Positions 52,363-61,561 of a stretch of 64,000 bases of DNA are shown in pieces. The stretch is from Folioceros fuciformis. Its lineage: Eukaryota; Anthocerotophyta; Anthocerotopsida; Anthocerotales. The translations under genes were made by a program, and so were the position numbers. Below the pieces are notes generated by a model. It was given only the letters and a program-made list of their open reading frames with translations, was not told where the DNA came from and did no database searches. The DNA lies in NCBI GenBank assembly GCA_049999805.1, contig JBNGIO010006165.1, positions 86,199-150,198 on the forward strand. Reading direction: 5' to 3'. Within the stretch, counting starts at the first letter, position 1. Each line of letters begins with the position of its first letter.

Positions 52363-55058
52363 GTGGCTCATTCCCCTATGGTGGTTGAGTATGAAATGTA
52401 TCGATCAGACCTGGCAAAAATAGCACCCCTAGTGGTGGAACTTAGACAAAGAGTGAGTAGCGCATACCATCGGACGTGGAGCACAACCGAGGAAGGAACA
52501 TCCTCTGGCACCACGACCCTCTGTGTTTCAGTAAGAAGGACAGACCGGTGGAAGAGTGGCAAGGGGAAGGTGCAGCGCTATAGTGAGGGTAGCCGCAAGA
52601 CCAGCTTCGAGAGAGGATCGCTAGAGGAAAGCGGGGGCCGGAGGGGCCTATAGTAGAGGCCAGAGGAACGGAGCAGGGGGNNNNNNNNNNNNNNNNNNNN
52701 NNNNNNNNNNNNNNNNNNNNNNNNNNNNNNNNNNNNNNNNNNNNNNNNNNNNNNNNNNNNNNNNNNNNNNNNNNNNNNNNGGGGGGGGGGGGGGGGGGGG
52801 TGCATGCGTGCTTAGGCAATTGAACGGGCGGAATGCGAGCTGTGAGGGAAGGAAACTAGGATTTAGAAAGCGGGGATGACGCCTCAATCCGTGGCAATGA
52901 TCATGACGGCCTAGTGGCCCAACTGGAAGGTTCGGGCCGGTAGTCTTGTGCACGAGTTGGGGCTGGGGTTCATGGAGAAAAAGTGGTGTTACGATAATCT
53001 AGCCCTAGTACAGGAGTGCGGCTAGCACATGAAGGCGAAGACACTAGAAGGAGACTTGAGGCAGAGACCGCAGGACTGGAACCTCGAGCTCCTCCGGGGG
53101 GTGTGTGAACGAGAGGGAGCTGAGCATGGGGGACTAGTGATCAATCTTTAGAGGAAGAAGCCCCTGAAAGCTGTAGTAGCCAGGCTTATGAAGCCTGGAG
53201 CGGTGAGAACTTACATTGGATGGGTTGTTTGGCAGCTGGTTTCAGCACAATTGGTGGGGTTGGCCAAATGGATCCTTTACTTCATGTAGAGCAAGAAGTT
53301 AGACCATATGGCTGACCATTTCCTGGTCTTTCTCCATGAGGTGGTCAGTGGTGCACAGGTGGATTGGAATCAAATCATCTTTGAGCATGCCTATGAAGAG
53401 AAGCAAATTTATTGACATCCTCTCCTCATCCCTCCCTCATCTCGCCCTTCTTGATTCACATTTTTGCGCACGCTAAGTGCTTAACAGAGTTGGAAGTTGT
53501 GTCTTCCTTTCATAGCTAGAAGACAATCAGAGAGGTCAAGGTCTAGAAGGAGGAGCTTAAGCATGTTTCAGGGGAGGAATCCAGCAGTTGGGAGCTTGAA
53601 CCTCCAGAGGACTCCAAGGAGGAGGTCACGAAGGCTAGAAAGAGGAAGAGTCGGGCAATATGGCAGACTGCGGTGCAGAAAGGGAAGACAACTATAGGTG
53701 AATAGGAGGTGATGACCCCGTCCTAGGTCACCATATCCAAGGCAGCCACGGAGTCGTATGAGGGGCAAACAAAAGGGAAAAAATAGACCGACCCAACTGC
53801 GGTGCTGAAGAATGAAACGTATGAGATTAATAAGCAAGTGGCTTGTGAAGAAGGGCTAGTACTGGTGGCGAAGGCTTCCAAGGAGTGGAGGAATATTTTT
53901 GGGGCCAGTCCTTGGAGCCGTCCATCAGAAGCAAGAGCAAAAGGTGTAGCGCTAGTAAGGGAGTGGCTGTGGGAAAGGATGGGCACAGGAACAATCCAAA
54001 TTGATTTGTAGGGGTTGACCTCAGCTATGGCCCAGACCAAGGCGGATCTTCTCAACTAGGTTGCAATAGTGCTCACATGGCTCAGCATGCAAGGGCAACA
54101 GGAGAAGCTGCTAAAGGAAAAATTGGGAGAAGTTGAAGGCAGGGAAAAAGCAGTGTAAGACTATAAGCGGGTGAGTGAGGAGTTGTTGGGCAAGGTGCAA
54201 AAGGAGTTGAAGATGATGGCGGAGCAGTAGGAAGCCCTGGTAAATCAGGTAAAGATGGCCCATGCCACGATTGAGGAGCTCCAAAATAAAGTTTGCCGGG
54301 GCCAGGAGACAACGGTGCAATTGGAGAAATTTAAGAAGCTAGCCGAGAGGTACAAGAGGGAGCAAGATGAGGCTAGGGCTGGAGTGAGGAGTGAGGTAGG
54401 AAGACCGAAGAAGGGGAAGGGTTCAACAACCACAATGGCCGAAGCAGCAACGGTGGTAGACTCGACCACAGTTGCCAAAACAGGAACCGGGGTGGCTGAA
54501 CCAGCCACTGTAGCGGAAGGAGGAACAAAGGTGGCGAAACCAGCCATTGTCGGAGCCATGGCAGAGGAGCATGTAACTCCCTCGGAATGCAGGAGGCAGC
54601 CGCCTCAGGACTATCCATGGGAGGAGAGAGTAAGGACCTCTTTATTCGGGGGACATATTGTGCTGCGAAGTAGGGATGAGGATACCCATGTCCCTGGTTT
54701 CCAATTGTATGGTAAGCGGGTACTCGCTCTAAATGTGTTTGTGGTGGTTGGAGCAGGAGGGGGCAGAAACTACTAGGAGCACATTTTAACAACCACGAGG
54801 TGTTATCAATGGTTCCTATGAATGGGCGTTGAGGCGTACACCTCAGAGGTGAGGCTGGAGAAGATGACGGAAGAGGAGGTACGAGCTTGGGTGGAAGACC
54901 ACATGGTGTGGCTGCCTAGTGATGAGGAGGGGGTTCCTAGGAGGAGAGAGAGAGCAATGGACAATAGAAGTGAAGTGGAGGTGTTATGGGAAGACATGTC
55001 AAATCAGCGAAGGGGCAGGAGAGCAAGGGGCATGCTAAGGGACCAAAGGCCTAGATAG
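52363..55058 (+). pseudogene. Long degenerate transposon-like open frame(s) rich in TAG codons
   Basis: Two long frames are readable through stops. Frame A runs 52363-53415 across a gap (52681-52780 N, then poly-G). It includes AVVARLMKPGAVRTYIGWVV and LDHMADHFLVFLHEVVSGAQ, which weakly resemble the putative plant transposon protein (gag-like) family. Frame B runs about 53,480-55,058. It includes TYEINKQVACEEGLVLVAKA, a coiled coil (EELQNKVCRGQETTVQLEKF) and a Thr/Ala/Val-rich repeat stretch (MAEAATVVDSTTVAKTGTG). Together they hold about 18 in-frame TAG, one TAA and two internal TGA codons, with only one apparent frame change in 2.5 kb. Many TAGs sit where Gln would read naturally (for example AEQ*EALVNQ, KAV*DYKRV). 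I cannot name the element family. Confidence 0.6.
52681..52780. other. Assembly gap (100 N) followed by poly-G
   Basis: Exactly 100 N, with a G run on both sides (20 G on the right), typical of a read-through failure in homopolymer sequence. Confidence 0.98.
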
Positions 55059-55643
55059 CCATAGCGGAGACAGGCACGCTAGTCTAGGGAGCATACTAGG
55101 TCAGGTTTTTTTATAAAAAGCTAATAAATGTTGAACCAAAGACTGCTGACTTTAGAAGCATGCTAGGAAAGTATAATCATTCCTTAAGACTATGAAAGGC
55201 TGCGGCAGTAATGGTGCTCCAAGCCAAGATGTATAGGAGACCTTGTCGCGTCTCTCTCTATAGACAATTTCAGGTGTGAGCTTCCTTGTGCTGAATTTGT
55301 GTATTGTGGGTTGGACACAACCGATCAATGAAGGCCTTATTCGGCATGTTGTCCTCTCGTCACAAGAGGACAAGGAAGATATCTGGGTGGTCGAGAGCTG
55401 TGTAACCAAGCTCCACAACCGAGGTGGCTAATGGAAGGGGTGCTTTGCACGTATGAGGAAGAGAAATTTCTGTAAAAGGTTAGGGTGGAAATGCGAAACC
55501 CTTGGAAAGCCGAGAGGGAGCGCAACTTCACGAAACTCTTGTGGAGCCGTCTAGCTGTTGTTTTTCCCTTTCTCAAAACATCAGACAATATCAAAGCTAG
55601 CATAAATCAAAAGCTGTGACCGGTGCTGGAACCCTTTTCTGTA
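55059..55643. other. Spacer between degenerate frames in the repeat island
   Basis: No recognisable gene or terminal repeat. An 88-codon minus-strand ORF (55337-55603) is unsupported. Confidence 0.4.
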
Positions 55644-56708
55644 TTACTCCTCTTCCTGTCTTATGCGCTTGGATGCTTGCACCAAGAGCTTGGCCAGCTC
55701 CATTTGCGTGAATTGCTGGAGGTCAACCACCTTCATGCTTTGCTCTAGCCTTTTTTTCTCCATGTTTTGAAGATTCTCCAATGTTGCTTTCTCCATGCTT
55801 TACATGTTCTCTTGCTTCATAGCTTTAACTTTTCCCCATACCTCTGCAAAACTATAGATTGATTTAGCTATCTTGTCGATCCTAGTACCTGAAAGCTTTT
55901 TTTTGGTTTTCTTGGAGACCTTCTTGGCTGAAATACCTTTCAGCTTTGCGACCTGAGTAAGAGGGGAATCACAAGAGTGATTGTCCCTAAATGTGGAAGG
56001 AGGAGTAAGACTCCTTGTAGGAGTTGTAGGAGGTGGGGATGTAGGAGGAGGAGAAGAGGCAGGAGGGAAGTTAGTAGGGGGGTTAGCAGTGTGTGTCGAC
56101 TCACACACACCTTTAGATATTCTGGATACAACACTGTTACAAACAATTATTGCAGTTAAATCAACAAAGCTGGGGTCATAGGAGCCGGGGTCATGGGAGT
56201 TAGGCATTCCTACCACCTTTGGATTGTCTACCATAAAGGAATGTAGAGCTTCCCAGTAAGCCTACTTAGAAGTATACACTCCAGTGCCAACCTTCTTAGT
56301 CTCCTGATAATACTGCTTCTAGAGAGAGTCCATTTTGTTACGGTATTGTATTGTTGTTGGCACAAATCCTATGCAAGAGGGTGTAATCTTCAACGCAATA
56401 GTGTCCCAATGGTGGGAGGCAAGATTTCCTTTATGCAGGTGGTTGACGTATACGTCCTCATACTCCAAGATTAAAGCGTGAGAGCTCTGTCCTGTCCATG
56501 CAAAAATATTTTGATTTCGAATCTTAGAAATTGCTAGGACTTGTAACCCAGATGCGTTTGGGACAAGTACCATTTGAGTTGCTGGCATGTTGTATTGGGA
56601 CAACGAATCCATGAAAAACCGATTGTGCAACTTCATACCCATCACATTAGGCAACTTCACGGGAGGCAGAATATGCAATGTCACGAGAATGAGAGTGAGC
56701 AACCTCAC
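55644..56708 (-). pseudogene. Trihelix (SIP1-clade Myb/SANT-like) transcription-factor relic
   Basis: Read through stops, the minus strand gives one frame of ~355 codons with the architecture of SIP1-type trihelix factors. The DNA-binding trihelix has WTGQSSHALILEYEDVYVNH, KGNLASHHWDTIALKI and TTIQYRNKMDSL*KQYYQET, then YTSK*AYWEALHSF. A Pro/Ser/Thr-rich linker follows (NPPTNFPPASSPPPTSPPP), then a basic KKVSKKTKKKL stretch. Last comes the C-terminal coiled coil (IAKSIYSFAEVWGKVKAMKQ, then LQQFTQMELAKLLVQASKRI) typical of that clade. Three internal stops (near 56,321, 56,261 and 55,801: TAG, TAG, TAA) and no frameshift are seen. It is probably a captured or duplicated gene decaying inside the repeat island. 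An alternative is the Myb-like accessory protein of a Harbinger element. Confidence 0.65.
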
Positions 56709-58269
56709 GATGATCGTGCAAGCAGCAAAGAGGAAGGTAGACTAGTGGTCATATGCAACCTGAGATAGATATCGGGCGCATAAATAAATATGCATGTTAG
56801 AGTTACGGGAAAACAGTGGGAAAGCAACATTGACAAAAATGGGCTCCTTGCTTTTAACAAACGAAGCTTTGTTTTCTTTTATAAGGCCATTCCATGAATG
56901 GTGCGACGAACGAAGCTATTCCGAAAGTCATTATAAGTAGCACATGAGAGAGGGTGGGAAGCCACGCACCCAGTTGTTCCAACAAGGTTAGGGCCACCAT
57001 AAACGCCTGACAAGTCCTCAAGAGACATAGCAAAGAGGCCACAAAAATCGGAACTTGGAATTCCCAACCCACTAGCATTAGCACTAATCTTTGCATGTTC
57101 CAATTTTATTAAAATTCCTTGTTTTACAAGAACCCTTTAATATTTGGTGAAGGGTGTGTACACTTAATTGCAATGGCCCGTCCATTGCACATGTACACAA
57201 TTGTACTAATTGTGAGTGCACACATTGTACTTAATTGGATGCATGTTGGCACAACAATATAAGCATTAAACATAGTTTCACATTGGAAAAGTTGGTGAAT
57301 GTTGCGCAGTGGTTTGTACAACATATAATAATCTCTTTTAAGAATAAAAAGGGAAAAAAGTTTATGAAAGAGTTTGGTTACACAACTTTGATTGCTTGAT
57401 TCAAACAAAGTAATGGATGCAAGTACAAAAGCACATTCATGCCAGAAAAATTACTAAAAAATAAGACTATGTCGTAAGCAACTTTCAACCTATCTGGTTT
57501 TCCTTGAAAGCAATAAAGTCCATGTGCAAAATCAATTGGCTCTTAAACCCTTTCCTCCCTATATCCTATCAATCTCAATGTTCCATTGCTTGTTAGCTTG
57601 AACTATACTAGCCCATCAAATGGGGACTTTGTTATTCTAACATGAGTGGTGTGTATTATTCCCAGCTTTAGGAGTAACTTAGCTATGGAGTATAAATAGG
57701 CCAATGCTAAAGCCTTGAGAACGGACACAAGATATAGAGAGGTAGATAGTGAGAAGTCTAGTCTTGAGACATTGATGTGGAGGGCTTGAAGAGCAAGATA
57801 GCTAGACTGAGTCTAAGGTAGTAGCTAATGGGGCGTCGATGGCTAGACTCTTTTATAAGTATGTTGAATAAAGAGTAATTATAAATATCTTGAATAAAGA
57901 GTGGTTGTAAGTACAGCACGTCGTCTGCGAGTCGTGAGTGGAGCCCCACGGACGACTTATCTTGAATAAAGGAGGTGGTTGCAAGTCGCCAGCGTATCTT
58001 GAATAAAGAACAGGAAGTAAACGAGGTGGTCTGCGAGTCGTCAGTGGACGGCGGGCTACTTGAGCCTAGGTACCACAAGGAGCCTAGTGGAGTGCGCGGG
58101 CTACTTGGAGCCTAGTGGGGCGCTGCGGAGGAATAGAAGCTTCCTTTTAGGCTGCGAAGGGGGCGTTACTTACACGGTCTGCACCACGTGCCAAGAAATT
58201 GGTACATATATATGTATATACTTAAAAGGAATGTCTGCTGTTCTCGAAGGGAACGCTACTGACCACAGG
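56709..58269. other. AT-rich intergenic region with short direct repeats
   Basis: No gene recognised. Between about 57,840 and 58,010 the motif tcttgaataaaga/g recurs four times at irregular spacing. At 58,075-58,125 a ggagcctagtgg motif recurs. Short ORFs (74-106 codons) lack domains. It is probably old transposon DNA. Confidence 0.45.
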
Positions 58270-59358
58270 CTAGGGGTCGACAGGTTGTGATTGTGGCAAC
58301 AAGGACTGCTTGATGTCGCTGTCCGCATGGTGATCGAGTGTAGCTACCCTCTCATTCTCCAGCTGGCCCCATGTGACGGAGTAGAGGCCAAGGATGATAA
58401 GAATTCCACCCAAACAAGTCCCCAAGTACAAGGTGTCACCCAGAAACACCAGCGCAAGAAATGCTGTCACCACAGACTGGAGGGGCTCATAGATGGCAAC
58501 CAAGAACGGCCCTCCCTTTTGCACGCACCAGGCCTGGATGGCGAAATTGAGGGCGGAGGCCACTAGCCCGGCGTACAACACCGCGACGACCTCAGCCCCC
58601 GAGTTGGGAAGCCACGCAGCCGGCTGTCGTACCAGGATGATGGCCAGCAAAGCCGACTGCAAGGTCCCGAACAAGCACAGGAAAGCGGCCACGGAGACGG
58701 GGGCCGGGAAGGCCTGCACCACTGGCGCCTGCAGGTTCAGGTAGCCTGCCCAGCAGAGGCAATTGCCCACCAGGCACAGAATGCCCACGTACCACAAGTC
58801 CAGCCCCTGCAGGAGCTGAAGCGACGGGGTGGGGGCTGGTTGCTGCTGCCGCCCAGTGAGCATGGGGCCCTTGTAAAGACTGACCATCACGGCCCCAGCC
58901 ACGCACACCAGCGTGCCCAGGACCTTGGCCAGGCCATCCTTCTTCCGCCATCGCACCTCCTCCAACCCCGAGGCCGCCGCCAGCGCGAAGGCGAACACGG
59001 GCACCAGGTTTTGCATGAGCGTGGCCACAGTAGCGGACGTGAATTGCAGGCCCGCCAGATACAGCATCTGATTGCCGAATACCCCGAGCAGACCCAGCAG
59101 GAAGAAATGCGCCAGCAGGCGCGGGGTGAGCGCAGGCCGCTGCCTGCGCTCCAGCATATACCCCGCCGGCGCCAACAGCAGCAGCGCAATCCCGTTGCGG
59201 TAGAGCGGGAAGATGAAGCGGGAGAGGCCCGATGTGAGCGCCACCCTCGTCAGAATGGCGTACCCCCCGTATCCCACCTGCACAACCAAAAGGCCCAGGT
59301 GCATCCGCGTGCGCTCCGCGAAGCACACGCTCACGCTCGTCTGCACCGACGCCGCCAT
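58270..59358 (-). CDS. WAT1-related (UMAMIT-type) EamA membrane transporter
   Basis: A 362-residue intronless frame encodes a drug/metabolite-transporter-superfamily protein with two EamA halves and about ten hydrophobic segments. Landmarks include LGLLVVQVGYGGYAILTRVA in TM1, ALTSGLSRFIFPLYRNGIAL, and GLLGVFGNQMLYLAGLQFTS plus TVATLMQNLVPVFAFALAA at the end of half one. Half two has CLCWAGYLNLQAPVVQAFPA and FAIQAWCVQKGGPFLVAIYEPLQ, and the last TM region is LVFLGDTLYLGTCLGGILII. The QKGGP and P-L-Q-S signatures are typical of plant WAT1-like proteins, which move auxin or amino acids across vacuolar or plasma membranes. The cargo here cannot be told. The tail is cytosolic and polar. The gene is GC-rich and sits just outside the AT-rich repeat island. 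Confidence 0.93.
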   Translation of the reverse strand: MAASVQTSVSVCFAERTRMHLGLLVVQVGYGGYAILTRVALTSGLSRFIFPLYRNGIALLLLAPAGYMLERRQRPALTPRLLAHFFLLGLLGVFGNQMLYLAGLQFTSATVATLMQNLVPVFAFALAAASGLEEVRWRKKDGLAKVLGTLVCVAGAVMVSLYKGPMLTGRQQQPAPTPSLQLLQGLDLWYVGILCLVGNCLCWAGYLNLQAPVVQAFPAPVSVAAFLCLFGTLQSALLAIILVRQPAAWLPNSGAEVVAVLYAGLVASALNFAIQAWCVQKGGPFLVAIYEPLQSVVTAFLALVFLGDTLYLGTCLGGILIILGLYSVTWGQLENERVATLDHHADSDIKQSLLPQSQPVDP

Positions 59359-59699
59359 CGCCTCCTCGATGCTTAACCCTCCTTCACTTCACGCTCCGCG
59401 TCTCAGGTTTCATGCAAAATCCTGGACCCTTGCTACCACTCCGTACTTCACTCCAGGGCTCCCAACAGCAAGGCTACAATACCTTGCTTCACAGCTTCGT
59501 CATCTTGTACTGACTACTACCTTTTCGGTCTCCCAAAACCCCTTCAAATAATTCTTGCAATGTCAAAGCGGGCTCCACAGGGCAGAGCAGGGCCATGCTC
59601 ATGGCCATGGGCCAGAGCTGGAGCCTCATGCACGATTTCCACAAGGGATTCTCACATTCCATGGGCTGCAGCTGCAGGACAGTGCAGGTGGCGGTCTGG
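59359..59699. other. Upstream region of the WAT1-like gene
   Basis: Promoter and 5' UTR of the minus-strand transporter, merging on the right into the PPR relic. Nothing else recognised. Confidence 0.5.
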
Positions 59700-60600
59700 C
59701 ATTTATCTTTGCAGATGACAAGCACGTGAAACCTAACGAGGGCATTCAAGTTTACCATGAGATGCCAAGGTCAGGAGTGAAGGCGAATTGTCACCTCTTT
59801 GTAGCCGCCCTTCAAGCATGTGCATTTGCCGCCGCTTGGAGTCTGGCAGAGAACTGCGCTACGATGTGTTGAACAGCGGGATTGCTCCTGACTTGTTTGT
59901 GGGCACCTGCCTTGCCTGGTGGACATGTAAGCAAGATGGGGGCCAACTGCAGCATGTATGCCTCATTTTGCCTGACCTTTGCTTGCCTTCTCAGGGCCTG
60001 TGGAAGCACTATTGCCTTGTACATGGGCAGGCAGCTGCACTCACAGATTGTGGAAAGAGGAGTGCTAGATAGCATAGTGTTGGGCACCTGCCTGGTCGAC
60101 ATGTATGCAAAATGCGGTGAGCTGAAAGAGCCACTCCAAGGTTTTGACAGCACGAGCAGAAAGGATGTGGGGACATGGAATGACCTGGGTATGCAGAATG
60201 TGGTGAACTGGAAAGTGATCGCCAGGGTTTGAAAGCTCATGACGAACGCAAAGAATGTGGGGACATGGAATGCCCTGGGTATGCAGAATGTGGTGAACTG
60301 GAAAGTGATCGCCAGGGTTTCAAAGCTCATGACGAACGCAAAGAATGTGGTGACATGGGCAGAGCGCTCATCCCTAGGACTTGGCCACGAGGCGCTACTT
60401 GTGTATGAGCAAATGGAGCAAGAAGACCTCATTTTGGCTGACCATGATACCTTTTGCTTGCCTTTTCAATGCCTGTGCAGGCATTGATGCCTTAGAGAAT
60501 GGCAGGCAAGTGCACTCACAGGTTGGGGGAGGAGGACTTCTGGATAACGTAGTGGTGAGCAACTACATAGTAGACGTGTGTGCTCTATAGATGCAGTGCA
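59700..60600 (+). pseudogene. Degenerate PLS-type pentatricopeptide-repeat (PPR) gene
   Basis: Fragments of PPR motifs appear in all three plus frames in order: GIQVYHEMPRSGVKANCHLF, VAALQACAFAAAWSL, RYDVLNSGIAPDLFVGTCL, MGRQLHSQIVERGVLDSIVL, GTCLVDMYAKCGELKE, RKDVGTWN, then EALLVYEQMEQEDLI, NACAGIDALENGRQVHSQV. PPR proteins bind organellar RNA, and the alternating motif types match PLS-class editing factors. Frameshifts separate the first blocks, and a TGA interrupts a 90-bp tandem duplication (60,163-60,358). No start, transit peptide or terminal E/DYW domain is seen, so this is a relic of part of a gene. Confidence 0.82.
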
Positions 60601-60689
60601 CTGGAGATGCACGCCAGGTGTTTGGAGTGGTCACATAGAATGCTGTAATACCTGGTTATGGTACTTGTGACGAAGGTCGAAACCCACTA

Positions 60690-61130
60690 GCTTGCTTTGA
60701 GGTGATGGGTCGAACCCACCGAGCCCCGATTGGGCCACCGGCCCGCGCCCGGCTGGCCCTTGCATACCAGTCCGACGTACTTCCCGACCTAGCTCTTGAT
60801 CATGTCCCATCTGTTGTGCAGGAAGATGTCGAGGACAGGATGCTGTTGTGGGCAGGAAGATGTAGGGCAGTGAGTTGTGACGATAGTCAACCGTGAATTC
60901 TCTATTCCCTTCTGCTGTCTGTGGCCTGTGTTGCCTTCTTACCTGGCCTACATCCCATCCATACACTGGTGAAAGGGCAGCAAACTATGATGACCTCGTG
61001 GGACAGGGATTTGAGCAATCCCCTGTCGAAGGATAATAAGATAACACCTAATGGATCTGTGGAAGCAGGAGCGTCCTCCGGCTCCTGCTTGATGTTCCGA
61101 GACCTTCGGTTTGGTGTCGTGATAGCCGTT
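60690..61130 (-). pseudogene. Lipoxygenase relic (tandem copy remnant)
   Basis: Three short blocks match the intact lipoxygenase just to the right, in the same order and strand: PEDAPASTDPLGVI (near 61,080; live gene [14 protein letters not shown]), REFTVDYRHNSLPYI (near 60,880; live gene [15 protein letters not shown]) and WDMIKS*VGKYVGLV (near 60,790; live gene [15 protein letters not shown]). Intervening exons, including all iron ligands, are gone, frames change, and one block has a TAG. It is a collapsed tandem duplicate. Confidence 0.75.
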
Positions 61131-61561
61131 AGGTCGTCACCGGTGCTATCCAAGTACGTTCCACCACGACATATAGTCGACTCCTGTTGCACTCACATGT
61201 GATGTGACTGTCCCTTCCCTCACCGCCACTTGTAGTTGCTGAGTCTCGGATGTCTTTGAGTGTGTTCTCAACGTGGGCTAGCAGAATATGATCCAACAAA
61301 CCCTTGTTTCACAAAATGGAAAATCGCAGCTGCTCTAAGATTCCGCATGCACATGACTGTGATGTGGAGAACATTTGAAATGCAAAGCTACAGGCATAGA
61401 CCCAACTACTTCAACGTGCTAACTGTTGTCACAAGGTGCACGAAACAACCCGTGCGGCGACAGAGATTCAGGTCGGAGCCCAGTTGAACTGTACATCCTC
61501 CAACGGCCTTGTCTGTGCGTGGGAAAAGGCGTAGGAGAGAATCGAGATGGCAAGTGAGGGC
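61131..61561. other. Spacer between lipoxygenase relic and live gene
   Basis: Presumed 3' UTR and terminator of the live lipoxygenase. No separate gene seen. Confidence 0.5.

Noticed and set aside
50833-56708. The window uses a genetic code with TAG/TAA as Gln
   Set aside because: The clear cellular genes end at the expected conserved C-termini with all three stops: TPP2, ROP, dNK and MSH5 with TAG, RPT1 with TAA, DHDPS, MTHFR and LOX with TGA. The stop bias is confined to decayed repeat DNA.
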